From NCBI GenBank assembly GCA_002694465.1, contig NZMG01000039.1, forward strand, positions 1 through 64,000: a DNA stretch of 64,000 nucleotides, given 5' to 3'. The DNA is from Flavobacteriaceae bacterium (GTDB lineage: Bacteria; Bacteroidota; Bacteroidia; Flavobacteriales; Flavobacteriaceae). A program made the translations under genes and the position numbers. Below, piece by piece: positions 8,251-17,458 of this stretch (its first letter is position 1; the number at the start of each line of letters is the position of its first letter). The notes below the pieces were generated by a model. That model did not search any database. It had not been told where the DNA came from and saw only the letters and a program-made list of their open reading frames with translations.

Positions 8251-9159
8251 ATGAAAAAAATACTCTATATAGGTTTAAGTATTGTTTTGATTGGATGTAA
8301 AAATCCTTCTTCGACATCTGAAAAATTAAATGTAGTCACCACAACTACGATGATTACCGATTTAGTTAAAAATATTGGTGGTGATGCTATCGAAATAAAT
8401 GGTTTAATGGGTGCCGGAGTAGATCCCCATTTATTTAAGGCAAGCGAAGGGGATGTGTCAAAACTATACCATGCAGATGTCATTTTCTACAATGGATTGC
8501 ACCTAGAAGGAAAATTGGTAGAAGTTTTTGAAAAGATGGAGTCTCAACAGAAAAAAACCATTGCCTTAGGTGAGCAACTTGATAAAAACGGCTTAATTGG
8601 TTCAGAATATTTCGCTTCAAATTACGATCCTCATGTGTGGTTTAATATTCAATATTTTAAGGAATTCGCCAACACAGTTACCGAGGTATTATCGGAAGCA
8701 GACCCTAAGAATTCAGAACTATTTGTAGCAAATAACAATTTGTTTCAAAAAAAATTAACCGACTTGGAAACTGAAGTAAAAGACATTATTGAAACACTTC
8801 CCCAAGAAAAAAGAATATTGGTTACCGCGCATGATGCCTTTAATTATTTCGGAAAAGAATACGGATTTAATGTCGTGGGCCTACAAGGACTTTCTACAGC
8901 TACCGAAGCAGGGGTACAGGATGTTCAAAAGCTTTCCGATTTTATAATTGAAAATAAAGTAAAAGCCATTTTTATAGAAAGTTCTGTGCCAAGACGCACC
9001 ATTGAAGCCTTGCAACAGGCAGTACTTTCAAAAAATCACGAAGTAGTCATTGGAGGTTCTTTGTATAGTGATGCTTTGGGAGATGCTAATACTGTGGAAG
9101 GCACTTATATTGGGATGTTTTTATACAATGTAAATACCATCGTAAATGCTTTAAAATAA
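8251..9159 (+). CDS. metal ABC transporter substrate-binding lipoprotein (Mn/Fe-type, cluster 9 family)
   Basis: 302 residues from the ATG at 8251. A GTG-initiated 13-residue extension from 8212 would overlap the previous gene and put residues in front of the signal sequence, so I rejected it. The lipobox is VLIGC. Metal ligands expected for the ZnuA/PsaA fold are visible: His in GVDPHLFK, His in YDPHVWF, Glu in IFIESSVP and Asp in GSLYSDALG. His-His-Glu-Asp and the absence of a His-rich loop match the Mn/Fe (PsaA/MntC) type better than the Zn (ZnuA) type. It delivers metal to the permeases encoded downstream. Confidence 0.88.
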   Translation: MKKILYIGLSIVLIGCKNPSSTSEKLNVVTTTTMITDLVKNIGGDAIEINGLMGAGVDPHLFKASEGDVSKLYHADVIFYNGLHLEGKLVEVFEKMESQQKKTIALGEQLDKNGLIGSEYFASNYDPHVWFNIQYFKEFANTVTEVLSEADPKNSELFVANNNLFQKKLTDLETEVKDIIETLPQEKRILVTAHDAFNYFGKEYGFNVVGLQGLSTATEAGVQDVQKLSDFIIENKVKAIFIESSVPRRTIEALQQAVLSKNHEVVIGGSLYSDALGDANTVEGTYIGMFLYNVNTIVNALK

Positions 9160-9163
9160 GCCT

Positions 9164-9901
9164 ATGAAACAAAAATTTGCCATAAAAGTAGATGACCTTA
9201 CGGTAGCCTATGACTACAAACCTGTTTTGTGGGATATTGATTTAGCCGTGCCCGAAGGTGTTTTAATGGCAATCGTTGGCCCTAACGGTGCTGGGAAATC
9301 GACTCTAATAAAAGCAGTATTAGGCATTATTAAACCCATTGCAGGAAGTATTTCTATTTATGATAAACCTTACAAGGAGCAACGGAAATTAGTAGCCTAT
9401 GTTCCTCAAAAGGGAAGCGTAGATTGGGATTTCCCAACGACAGCCATCGACGTGGTTATGATGGGAACCTACGGAAGCCTAGGCTGGATAAAACGTCCAG
9501 GGCAGAAAGAAAAAAAGGCAGCTTTAGAGGCTTTGGAAAAAGTAGGTATGCTTCCATTTAAAAACAGACAGATTAGTCAGTTGAGTGGCGGACAACAACA
9601 AAGAGTATTTTTAGCACGAGCTTTAGTGCAAAACGCCTCCATTTATTTTATGGATGAGCCGTTTCAAGGAGTAGATGCTTCTACAGAGATTGCGATCATC
9701 AATATTTTAAAAGAATTACGTAAAGCGGGAAAAACCCTTGTGGTGGTACATCACGATTTACAAACGGTGCCAGAATATTTTGATTGGGTTACGTTTCTGA
9801 ATGTGAAAAAGATAGCTGCGGGACCTGTAAAGGAAATTTTTAATGATGACAACCTCACCAAAACCTACGGAATAAATTATAAAGTAGCGATCAATAAATA
9901 G
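9164..9901 (+). CDS. metal ABC transporter ATP-binding protein
   Basis: 245 residues, normal for the ZnuC/MntB group. Walker A is GPNGAGKST, the signature [15 protein letters not shown], Walker [13 protein letters not shown], and the switch His is in VVVHHDLQ. The segment [12 protein letters not shown] is typical of manganese/zinc/iron cluster-9 ATPases. It starts 4 bp after the binding-protein gene and is followed 7 bp later by the first permease. It powers metal import from the cytoplasmic side. Confidence 0.92.
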   Translation: MKQKFAIKVDDLTVAYDYKPVLWDIDLAVPEGVLMAIVGPNGAGKSTLIKAVLGIIKPIAGSISIYDKPYKEQRKLVAYVPQKGSVDWDFPTTAIDVVMMGTYGSLGWIKRPGQKEKKAALEALEKVGMLPFKNRQISQLSGGQQQRVFLARALVQNASIYFMDEPFQGVDASTEIAIINILKELRKAGKTLVVVHHDLQTVPEYFDWVTFLNVKKIAAGPVKEIFNDDNLTKTYGINYKVAINK

Positions 9902-9908
9902 CACTACC

Positions 9909-11030
9909 ATGTCTATTACAGAATATTTCGAATTGGTAATTACAGACTACACCCTTCGCACCATTACGTTGGGAACTGCTGTATTAGGTGCAATTTGTGG
10001 GATGTTAGGTAGTTTTGCAGTATTGCGAAAGCAAAGTTTGTTGGGTGATGCCATTTCGCATGCGGCGTTACCGGGAATTGCCATTGCTTTTCTTATTACA
10101 GGAGCGAAAGATTCGAATGTTTTGATGTTGGGTGCCTTGGTGAGCGGCCTAATAGGTACCTTTTGGATTAGGGGAATTACGTCAAAAACCCATTTAAAAA
10201 GTGATACAGCTTTGGGGTTAATTCTTTCCTTATTCTTCGGATTTGGGATGTTATTACTCACTTTTATTCAGAAACAGCCTAATGCGAATCAAGCAGGATT
10301 AGATAAGTACTTATTTGGTCAAGCGGCTACCTTGGTTGAAAAAGACGTCACTATTATGGTCTTCGTCACTGGGATATGTCTTATAGTATTGTTGCTATTT
10401 TGGAAGGAGTTTAAAATTCTCCTTTTTGATGCCGATTATACCAAAACACTTGGTTTCAACACAAAATTTATTGATATACTTATTACCTTTTTTATTGTTT
10501 TAGCCATTGTGTTAGGCTTACAAACGGTTGGTGTTGTTTTAATGAGTGCTTTGCTTCTGGCACCAGCGGCTGCGGCTCGTCAATGGACCAATAGCCTAAA
10601 AGTGATGATTATTTTAGCAGCGATTTTTGGTGCCTTTTCTGGTGTTTTGGGCACAGCGATAAGCGCAAGTGACAACAATCTTTCCACAGGTCCAGTCATT
10701 GTGTTAGTGGCAGGGGTTTTTGTTTTGTTTTCCTTTATTTTTTCACCAGAAAGAGGTATTCTTTTTCGAGAAATTCGTTTCAGAAAAAATCGAAATGACC
10801 TTCAACTCAAAAAGACACTTCAATTTATGTATGGCATTGCCAAAACCCACGAAAACATTTCGCATCCACATGCCATTAGAATACTAAACAACTTCCAGGG
10901 CTTTACAAAAGGCTCCTTAAGAACCATGGAAGAGAAAGAATGGATTCAGCTTAAAGGTCAAGAATGGTCGTTAACACCTGTTGGTTTTGAAGAAGCCAAA
11001 AATCTATTTAATCAGCAAAAAAATGACTAA
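9909..11030 (+). CDS. metal ABC transporter permease with C-terminal winged-helix-like tail
   Basis: 373 residues. About residues 1-285 form the ABC-3 permease, with about eight hydrophobic helices and the conserved block GDAISHAALPGIAIAF. The remaining ~80 residues are soluble and basic, ending with HPHAIRILNNF and EWIQLKGQEWSLTPVGFEEA, which look like helices plus a wing of a DtxR-type winged helix. Standard ZnuB/MntC proteins are about 260-290 residues, so the tail is an addition. The stop overlaps the next start by 8 bp (ATGACTAA). It probably forms a heterodimeric pore with the second permease. Confidence 0.88.
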   Translation: MSITEYFELVITDYTLRTITLGTAVLGAICGMLGSFAVLRKQSLLGDAISHAALPGIAIAFLITGAKDSNVLMLGALVSGLIGTFWIRGITSKTHLKSDTALGLILSLFFGFGMLLLTFIQKQPNANQAGLDKYLFGQAATLVEKDVTIMVFVTGICLIVLLLFWKEFKILLFDADYTKTLGFNTKFIDILITFFIVLAIVLGLQTVGVVLMSALLLAPAAAARQWTNSLKVMIILAAIFGAFSGVLGTAISASDNNLSTGPVIVLVAGVFVLFSFIFSPERGILFREIRFRKNRNDLQLKKTLQFMYGIAKTHENISHPHAIRILNNFQGFTKGSLRTMEEKEWIQLKGQEWSLTPVGFEEAKNLFNQQKND

Positions 11031-12183
11031 CCCACAAATTGAAATACAGTTAATTGGAGTGGTTGTCGCAATGGCCTGTGCCATTCCTGGGGTGTTTTTG
11101 GTGTTACGAAAAATGTCATTAATAAGCGATGCTATTAGTCATTCCATTCTACCAGGTATTGTGATAGGTTTTTTTATTACCCAAGATCTCAATTCACCTT
11201 TATTAATATTATTGGCTGCTTTAACTGGGGTGATAACCGTAGTTTTAGTAGAAGTTATCCAGAAAACGGGTTTAGTCAAGGAGGACACAGCCATTGGGTT
11301 GGTTTTTCCTTCTCTATTTAGTATTGGAGTAATTCTCATTGCAAAAAATGCCAACGATGTGCATTTGGATGTGGATGCCGTATTGCTTGGAGAGCTTGCC
11401 TTTGCTCCATTTGACAGGTTATTTATTTCAGGAATGGACATGGGGCCTAAATCTTTATGGGTTATGGGAATCATACTTATCATTACCCTCCTTTTATTGT
11501 TTCTGTTTTTCAAAGAATTAAAGGTGAGCACTTTTGATAAAGGACTATCTGCCGCCTTAGGATTTTCACCATTTTTGATGCATTACGGACTTATGTCTGT
11601 TTCTTCCATTACGGTAGTGGGTGCTTTTGATGCTGTTGGTGCCATTTTGGTGGTGGCCTTTATGATTGCCCCGGCAGCCACAGCGTATTTATTGACTGCT
11701 AATTTGAAAAAAATGTTACTCCTATCTATACTTTTTGGAGCATTTTCAGCCATAAGTGGGTATTGGTTAGCGCATGTTCTTGATGCCTCTATTTCTGGTT
11801 CGATGACCACTGTGTTAGGACTTTTGTTTTTAGGAGTGTATTTATTTGCCCCAAATAAGGGCTTATTGTCTGTACTATATCGTCAAAAACAACAAAGGAC
11901 TGAAGTTTCATTAATAACTTTCTTATTGCACTTGAATAATCATTCTGAAGAAAACGAGCGCCACATCAATCACCTCAACGAGCATATTAATTGGCAAAAA
12001 GTGCGTTCAAAGACCATAGTTGATTTGGCACTAAAGAATAATATGGTAAGCATATCCAACAATATTGTTTCACTAACCGAAAAAGGCAAAGAATTCACCC
12101 AGTTGGCGCTGGAATATATTATAACCAACAAAGACGAAAAGATTGAATATATGAAAGATGACTTCTTTCTATTTAGGGGATAA
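11023..12183 (+). CDS. second metal ABC transporter permease with C-terminal soluble tail
   Basis: 386 residues from the ATG at 11023, which overlaps the previous stop by 8 bp; the in-frame TTG at 10981 lies inside the previous gene and is unlikely. The ABC-3 permease core has SDAISHSILPGIVIGFF and about eight helices. A soluble tail of ~100 residues (about 285-386) includes EENERHINHLNEHINWQKV and NNMVSISNNIVSLTEKGKEF, the latter resembling the wing of an iron-dependent repressor. Both subunits of this importer therefore carry cytoplasmic tails, raising the chance of a metal- or partner-sensing role. It is the last gene of the operon. Confidence 0.87.
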   Translation: MTNPQIEIQLIGVVVAMACAIPGVFLVLRKMSLISDAISHSILPGIVIGFFITQDLNSPLLILLAALTGVITVVLVEVIQKTGLVKEDTAIGLVFPSLFSIGVILIAKNANDVHLDVDAVLLGELAFAPFDRLFISGMDMGPKSLWVMGIILIITLLLLFLFFKELKVSTFDKGLSAALGFSPFLMHYGLMSVSSITVVGAFDAVGAILVVAFMIAPAATAYLLTANLKKMLLLSILFGAFSAISGYWLAHVLDASISGSMTTVLGLLFLGVYLFAPNKGLLSVLYRQKQQRTEVSLITFLLHLNNHSEENERHINHLNEHINWQKVRSKTIVDLALKNNMVSISNNIVSLTEKGKEFTQLALEYIITNKDEKIEYMKDDFFLFRG

Positions 12184-12246
12184 AATAACTTACTGAAAGT
12201 TTTGGCATCATTTTTTCATATATTTCTAAACCAATAAAGTAATCCT

Positions 12247-12651
12247 ATGAAAAAGCTACTTTTTTTATCCCTATTTTTTGTTTCATTTACCTTTATGACT
12301 CAAAATGAAAAAGTGGAAACTCCAAAAATTGCTGTTAAAATGGAAATAGGACAAACCATTTCTTTTCAAGGAGTATCCTTAACGTTTATAGATGTTATTG
12401 AAGATTCTCGTTGTCCAAAATACACAAATTGTATCTGGGCAGGAAGAGCTGTGGTATTGGTTGAAATTGAGGTAAATGGCAAGAAGGAACAGAAAAAGAT
12501 ATACCTAGGAGAAACTCGCAATAATGAGCCAACAAGTAAAACCCTGTACTCCAAAGACGGGTATTTTATTGAAGTAGTTGCTTTGAACCCCTATCCAGAA
12601 GATGGAAAAGAAAAGGCTCCTTATACGCTTTTGGTTTGTGAATGCATCTAA
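12247..12651 (+). CDS. exported protein of unknown function with a CPxxTNCIWAGxA motif
   Basis: 134 residues with a signal peptide (about 1-19). The central motif is EDSRCPKYTNCIWAGRAVVLVEIE, followed by a short beta-rich region and a C-terminus LLVCECI. I recognise the CP(x)nCIWAG pattern from small exported Bacteroidota proteins, but know of no assigned function. The four cysteines could form two disulfides in the periplasm. It lies between the ABC metal operon and the feo genes and converges on the small feoB partner gene with 1 bp between stops, so a metal-related role is possible but not shown. Confidence 0.6.
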   Translation: MKKLLFLSLFFVSFTFMTQNEKVETPKIAVKMEIGQTISFQGVSLTFIDVIEDSRCPKYTNCIWAGRAVVLVEIEVNGKKEQKKIYLGETRNNEPTSKTLYSKDGYFIEVVALNPYPEDGKEKAPYTLLVCECI

Positions 12652-12652
12652 T

Positions 12653-12811
12653 CTAATGGCAACCACAATCTTTATCTCCGCATTTTGTTTTTCCACCATC
12701 GAGCGTGCCTAACACTTTCTTTTTATTCTCGAATATAGGATTCCACACAAATTTTTTCAGAAGAAAAAATAGTGCTATGCTAAAGGTGATAATAACTAGA
12801 ATTGTTTGCAT
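12653..12811 (-). CDS. small FeoB-associated Cys-rich membrane protein (52 aa)
   Basis: Reading the minus strand from the ATG at 12809-12811 gives 52 residues: one N-terminal membrane helix (MQTILVIITFSIALFFLL), a KKFVWNPIF segment, and a Cys-rich end KTKCGDKDCGCH. This matches the small Cys-rich membrane protein that follows feoB in many Bacteroidota. It starts 12 bp after the feoB stop on the same strand, completing feoA-feoB-small protein. In other bacteria FeoC occupies a similar place, but this is not a FeoC winged helix. The clustered Cys/His residues could bind iron or an Fe-S cluster on one side of the membrane. Confidence 0.82.
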   Translation of the reverse strand: MQTILVIITFSIALFFLLKKFVWNPIFENKKKVLGTLDGGKTKCGDKDCGCH

Positions 12812-12823
12812 AGTACAAAGGTA

Positions 12824-14923
12824 TTATTTTAAAAATTGATACGCACTCAAAGCAACAACATAAGCAATAGCCGACATAATTACCAATTGCCAGAAAGGCC
12901 ATTTCCAACTATTAGTTTCTCTCTTTACTACGGCCAAAGTACTCATGCATTGCATCGCAAATGCGTAAAACAGCAAAAGAGAAACTCCACTCGCAAAATT
13001 AAAACGAGGGGTGCCTAAAATTGGGTTTACCTCAGCGGCCATTCGGTTTCTAATCGTTTCTTCTTCATCACTTCCCACACTATATATAGTTGCTAAGGTT
13101 CCTACAAATACTTCACGTGCCGCAAAAGAACTTACAATAGCAATTCCTATTTTCCAGTCGTACCCTAACGGACTCACCACAGGTTCTAATCCTTTCCCAA
13201 TGATTCCTATATAGGAGTTTTCAAGTTTAAACGCTGCAACTGCTGTTTCCATTTCTTCTTCGGAAAGTGCCTTTTCTGGATTTCTATTTTGTACAATTTG
13301 CTCTGCATCATTAAAATCTCCTGGTCCATAAGAAGCCAATACCCATAATATAATGGAAATAGCCAAAATAATTTTCCCAGCCCCCAGCACAAACGACTTC
13401 GTTTTTTCAATAACAGTGATCAATACATTTTTAGGCATGGGAACCTTATAATTGGGCATTTCGATCACGAAGAAAGAACGATTTCTAATCTTTAAAATCT
13501 TATCTAACAAATACGCAGAAAATATGGCTGAGCCGAATCCTAATAAATACAAAAACATTAAAGTAAGCCCTTGCAAACTGAAAATTCCTAACACTCGACC
13601 TTCAGGAATAATTAAAGAAATGATGATTAGATAGACAGGTAATCGTGCTGAGCAGGTGGTAAATGGTGTTACTAAAATGGTAATCAATCGTTCTTTCCAG
13701 TTTTCAATGTTACGAGTAGCCATAATAGCAGGAATGGCACAGGCAGTTCCAGAAATTAACGGCACTACACTTTTACCGCTAAGTCCAAAGCGTCGCATGA
13801 CCCGATCCATTAAAAACACCACACGACTCATATAGCCGCTTTCTTCAAGCACCGAAATAAACAAAAACAGAAATGCTATTTGGGGTATAAAAATGACTAT
13901 TCCGCCTAACCCTGGAACAATTCCTTCGGCCAAAAGGTTAGTGAAATCTCCTGCTGGAAGCGAATGTTTTAGCCAATCACTTAACGAAGCAAAGGAAGAA
14001 TCGATAAAGTCCATGGGATAGCTGCTCCAATCGAAAATTGCCTGGAACATAAGGAGCATTATCGCGAAGAAAATAAAATACCCCCAAAACTTATGGGTTA
14101 ACACCCTGTCGAAACGACTGCGTAAATCTTTGGCCTTTGAGGCATCAATTTCTAGCGTTTCCTTTAGGGTTTCATTTATAAATTGATACCGCTTGATGGT
14201 TTCCTTTTGCTGAAGTCGCTTAAGATTGCTTTTAGATTCGGTTTGAAAAGAATGTACTCCTTTAAATTCATTTCTGTCTAATTTTCCGAAGTTTACATCT
14301 TGGGTAATGACTAGCCACAGCTTGTATAAATCTTGATTTGGAAAGGCTTTTCGAAGTCTGTCAAAATATTCAGGGGCAATCACCGATGCATCTAAACACG
14401 GCTTTGTAGAAATGTCTTTATAGTTGGAAATAAATTCTTTTAATGTTTCAAATCCTTCATTTTTTCTGGAACTTATTAGAGCAATTTTAGTTTCAAGACG
14501 TTCTTCCAATTCTGGAATCTTCACCGAAATGGCCTTGCGCTTCATTCGGTCGGCCATATTAATGGCTAAAATTGTTGGGATTCCTAAATCCTTAATCTGA
14601 GTGAAAAGTAACAGATTTCGTTTAAGGTTTTCAATATCACAAACAACAACGGCAACGTCTGGAAAATCTTTGTCATTTTTATTGAGCAACAGTTCAATGA
14701 CTAAGTTTTCGTCAATGGAAGAAGCATTTAAACTATAGGTTCCTGGTAAATCAAGAATATGTGCCTTCTTTCCTCTTTCTAATTTGCAAATCCCCTCTTT
14801 TTTTTCGACAGTTATCCCTGGATAATTTCCCACTTTTTGGTTGAGACCCGTAAGTCTATTAAAAACAGATGTTTTTCCAGTATTGGGATTCCCTATAAGA
14901 GCTACATTTATTTGTTTCGCCAT
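12824..14923 (-). CDS. feoB: ferrous iron transporter FeoB
   Basis: 699 residues, full length. The N-terminal G-protein domain shows G1 GNPNTGKTS (11-19), G3 DLPG and G4 NMAD; a helical GDI-like linker follows, then the membrane domain with the two Gate regions (FIPQIAFLFLFISVLEESGY and FTTCSARLPVYLII). The conserved Cys of the CSARLPVY motif is present. It imports Fe2+ across the inner membrane, controlled by GTP. It starts 3 bp after feoA, and the Cys-rich partner follows downstream. Confidence 0.96.
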   Translation of the reverse strand: MAKQINVALIGNPNTGKTSVFNRLTGLNQKVGNYPGITVEKKEGICKLERGKKAHILDLPGTYSLNASSIDENLVIELLLNKNDKDFPDVAVVVCDIENLKRNLLLFTQIKDLGIPTILAINMADRMKRKAISVKIPELEERLETKIALISSRKNEGFETLKEFISNYKDISTKPCLDASVIAPEYFDRLRKAFPNQDLYKLWLVITQDVNFGKLDRNEFKGVHSFQTESKSNLKRLQQKETIKRYQFINETLKETLEIDASKAKDLRSRFDRVLTHKFWGYFIFFAIMLLMFQAIFDWSSYPMDFIDSSFASLSDWLKHSLPAGDFTNLLAEGIVPGLGGIVIFIPQIAFLFLFISVLEESGYMSRVVFLMDRVMRRFGLSGKSVVPLISGTACAIPAIMATRNIENWKERLITILVTPFTTCSARLPVYLIIISLIIPEGRVLGIFSLQGLTLMFLYLLGFGSAIFSAYLLDKILKIRNRSFFVIEMPNYKVPMPKNVLITVIEKTKSFVLGAGKIILAISIILWVLASYGPGDFNDAEQIVQNRNPEKALSEEEMETAVAAFKLENSYIGIIGKGLEPVVSPLGYDWKIGIAIVSSFAAREVFVGTLATIYSVGSDEEETIRNRMAAEVNPILGTPRFNFASGVSLLLFYAFAMQCMSTLAVVKRETNSWKWPFWQLVIMSAIAYVVALSAYQFLK

Positions 14924-14926
14924 AGT

Positions 14927-15154
14927 TTAGGAAATCAATTCTATTTCAATTTGTAAAGCAGTTTCCTTTCTAATGGCTAAATGACTCCCATTAATATTAA
15001 TATAAAGGGGGTCGCTAAAGGGTGCCAATTGTACTAAGGTCACTTCATTGCCTGGAAGGCAGCCCATTTCCAAAAGTTTTAGCGGAATTAAATCTACCGA
15101 AAATTCGGTAATTATTCCCTTTTCTCCTTTTTGAAGTGATGCAATGGTGGGCAT
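14927..15154 (-). CDS. feoA: FeoA family protein
   Basis: 75 residues, a single SH3-like FeoA domain (GEKGIITEF, LLEMGCLPGNEVTLVQLAPFSDP, INGSHLAIRKE). It is the cytoplasmic accessory of FeoB. It is 3 bp upstream of feoB on the same strand and has its own TACATTTG box 30 nt upstream. Confidence 0.93.
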   Translation of the reverse strand: MPTIASLQKGEKGIITEFSVDLIPLKLLEMGCLPGNEVTLVQLAPFSDPLYININGSHLAIRKETALQIEIELIS

Positions 15155-15184
15155 TGTTCTTATTTAGACTGATTTTAAACAATG

Positions 15185-15192
15185 CAAATGTA
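15185..15192 (-). promoter_or_regulatory. TAnnTTTG promoter box for feoAB
   Basis: TACATTTG on the minus strand, with 30 nt between the box and the feoA ATG. I saw no clear iron-box palindrome in the short region between it and the SCO gene end at 15221. Confidence 0.5.
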
Positions 15193-15220
15193 GGGAAAAT
15201 ATTGGGGTATAAAAAGGCTG

Positions 15221-15886
15221 TTATTCTTCTTTTTCAAGAATCTTTATGTCCTCAAGTAATTGTTTAATCGCTTCTGGTTTTGTACCATCGTAAAAACCTC
15301 GAATGCGCCTTTTTTTATCCACCAGCACAAAATTTTCGGTATGAACCAAATCGTATTCATTATAAGGAACATCCTTGGCGGCTAAATAGGATTTTCGCGC
15401 CAAGTCGTAAATCTGCTTTTTATCACCCGTTACTAAGTTCCATTTACTATCGTCTACTCCTTTTTTAACAGCATATCGCTTTAATTGTGCAACGGTGTCA
15501 ATTTCTGGAGTTACCGTATGTGACAATAACAAAATATCTTGCTTGTCCTTTAGTTCCTTTTGAATTTGCACCATATGATCTGTCATTACTGGGCAAATAG
15601 TTACACAGGTAGTAAAAAAGAAGTCGGCGATATAAATTTTATCTTTATAATTTTCTTGGGTAATGGTATCACCATTTTGATTAATCAAGCTGAAATCCCC
15701 AATGGAATGATATTTCTTTTTATACTGAAGGGTGCTATCTACCAATGCTGCATTTACGTCGCTTGGTTGATAAATCTTTAGCCTTTTTTTAGGCACAAGC
15801 ACCTGATAAATAGAAAAAATAATAACAACTGAAAGTACTAAGAGCACTATTCCGAAGAATTTATATTTTGAAAAAAACTGAAGCAT
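15221..15886 (-). CDS. SCO1/SenC family protein
   Basis: 221 residues with one N-terminal membrane anchor (about 11-30) and a periplasmic thioredoxin-like domain. The copper ligands expected in SCO proteins are visible: Cys94 and Cys98 (FFTTCVTICPVM) and His182 (YDLVHTENFVLVD). SCO proteins deliver copper to cytochrome c oxidase or act as thiol reductases. The usual Pro after the first Cys is Val here, a minor deviation. It is divergent from rseP with a promoter box at 15905-15912. No oxidase gene is near. Confidence 0.9.
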   Translation of the reverse strand: MLQFFSKYKFFGIVLLVLSVVIIFSIYQVLVPKKRLKIYQPSDVNAALVDSTLQYKKKYHSIGDFSLINQNGDTITQENYKDKIYIADFFFTTCVTICPVMTDHMVQIQKELKDKQDILLLSHTVTPEIDTVAQLKRYAVKKGVDDSKWNLVTGDKKQIYDLARKSYLAAKDVPYNEYDLVHTENFVLVDKKRRIRGFYDGTKPEAIKQLLEDIKILEKEE

Positions 15887-15904
15887 GAGATTTTAAATAT
15901 AGTG

Positions 15905-15912
15905 CAAATTTA
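15905..15912 (-). promoter_or_regulatory. TAnnTTTG promoter box for the SCO gene
   Basis: TAAATTTG on the minus strand, 18 nt before the ATG; a T-rich TTG lies about 16 bp further upstream. Confidence 0.45.
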
Positions 15913-16008
15913 CTCTTCAAAAAGAGAGCAAAAAAACTGTAACAGTTAAATGTTTTGTAATACTAACAGCCAGTGTTTGTTTTATTTTTTTTGCAAAGAG
16001 TAAAGCAC

Positions 16009-16016
16009 TACTTTTG
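16009..16016 (+). promoter_or_regulatory. TAnnTTTG promoter box for rseP
   Basis: TACTTTTG on the plus strand, 25 nt before the ATG at 16042. A TTTG at about 15990 gives a 15-bp spacer, shorter than usual. Confidence 0.45.
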
Positions 16017-16041
16017 CAGTTCAATTTTTTGAAAGGAATCT

Positions 16042-17385
16042 ATGGAGTTTTTTATAAAGATATCTCAGTTTTTACTTAGTCTTTCCCTACTTATCATATT
16101 ACACGAATTTGGTCATTATTTACCAGCTCGATTGTTTAAAACCAAAGTGGAAAAATTCTTCCTCTTTTTTGACATAAAATTTGCCCTCTTTAAAAAGAAA
16201 ATTGGTGAAACCGTTTATGGAATTGGATGGCTTCCTTTAGGGGGTTATGTGAAAATAGCGGGGATGATTGATGAGAGCATGGACAAGGAGCAAATGGCAC
16301 AGCCTGCTCAACCTTGGGAGTTTAGAAGTAAACCAGCTTGGCAACGTTTAATTATTATGCTTGGAGGAGTCATCGTAAACTTTATTGTTGCCTTACTTGT
16401 GTATATTTTTGCTTCCTTTTACTATGGTGATACCGATATTGCCACCAATAGTTTAAAAGATGGCTATAGTGTAGAAAACCCTATTTTGAAGAATATTGGT
16501 TTCCAAACGGGGGATAAAATAGTATCTGTAGATGGGGAAACGTATGAAAGCTTTCAAGATTTACGAAAAAGTATCATTGTAGCTAATGAAATTACTGTTT
16601 TAAGAAATGGTGAAGAAATAAGTTATCAATTGCCTGAAGACTTTTTAGGACAATTAAGCGACAGTGATGATCGCACCTTGTTTCAGTTGAGAATTCCTTT
16701 TCTGGTAGGACAGGTAGTTGATTCATCGGCCAATAAAAATGCTGGACTTAAAAAAGGAGATTATATTTCTGAAATTAATGGAGAAGCAGTTCCTTATTAC
16801 GATGTTATTGTTGAAAAACTTCAAAATTATAAAGGACAAACGGTAACCGCTACTGTTGTAAGGGAAGGCGAAACCCTTAAAATTCCTTTAAAGATTGATG
16901 AGAACGGAAAAATGGGGATTTTCCCAGCTCAAAGCTTTAAGGTAATGGACGAGCTTGGACTTGCCAAAGTGGTTAAAAAAGAATACGGCTTTTTTGAAAG
17001 CTTTGGAGTAGGTACGAAAAAATTTGGTGCTCAAATGTCTGGTTATTGGGATCAATTAGTAAAAATATTCAATCCTAGTACGGGAGCTTACAAAGGTGTG
17101 GGAGGATTTAAAGCCATTTTTGATATTTTCCCAGACACATGGAGCTGGGAGGCATTCTGGAGCATTACGGCCTTTTTATCTATTATGCTTGGGGTATTAA
17201 ACTTGCTCCCTATTCCAGCATTAGATGGTGGTCACGTAATGTTTTTACTTTGGGAAATGATTACAGGTAAAAAGCCCGGAGATAAGTTTATGGAGTATGC
17301 ACAAATGATTGGTTTCTTTTTATTAATTGCCTTAGTACTCTTTGCCAACGGGAATGATATTTACAGGGCCATAGCAGGGAAATAA
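16042..17385 (+). CDS. rseP: RseP-type site-2 intramembrane zinc protease
   Basis: 447 residues. The zinc-binding motif HEFGH (21-25) is in the first membrane helix, and the third ligand motif is LDGG near residue 395 in a late helix. Two PDZ-like domains lie between (GFQTGDKIVSVDGE; AGLKKGDYISEINGE). Such proteases cut membrane-bound anti-sigma factors and signal-peptide remnants. A membrane-anchored, sigma-linked protein is encoded at 57302-58858, and substrates of that kind would suit this enzyme, but no link is shown by the sequence. It is followed by tRNA-Asn. Confidence 0.93.
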   Translation: MEFFIKISQFLLSLSLLIILHEFGHYLPARLFKTKVEKFFLFFDIKFALFKKKIGETVYGIGWLPLGGYVKIAGMIDESMDKEQMAQPAQPWEFRSKPAWQRLIIMLGGVIVNFIVALLVYIFASFYYGDTDIATNSLKDGYSVENPILKNIGFQTGDKIVSVDGETYESFQDLRKSIIVANEITVLRNGEEISYQLPEDFLGQLSDSDDRTLFQLRIPFLVGQVVDSSANKNAGLKKGDYISEINGEAVPYYDVIVEKLQNYKGQTVTATVVREGETLKIPLKIDENGKMGIFPAQSFKVMDELGLAKVVKKEYGFFESFGVGTKKFGAQMSGYWDQLVKIFNPSTGAYKGVGGFKAIFDIFPDTWSWEAFWSITAFLSIMLGVLNLLPIPALDGGHVMFLLWEMITGKKPGDKFMEYAQMIGFFLLIALVLFANGNDIYRAIAGK

Positions 17386-17403
17386 AAAAAATAACCTTTC
17401 TTT

Positions 17404-17433
17404 TTTGTTCAGATAAAAAATACTTTATATTTG
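17404..17433 (+). promoter_or_regulatory. consensus Bacteroidota promoter for tRNA-Asn
   Basis: TTTG at 17404-17407, an 18-bp spacer, then TATATTTG at 17426-17433. The tRNA begins 25 nt downstream. This is among the best matches to the TTTG/TAnnTTTG consensus in the window. Confidence 0.7.
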
Positions 17434-17458
17434 CATCCGCTTAAAAGGAAAAATACCT

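Noticed and set aside
11339..11521. Open frames inside permease, protease and haem genes
   Set aside because: They run in other frames of well-supported genes and show no family pattern.
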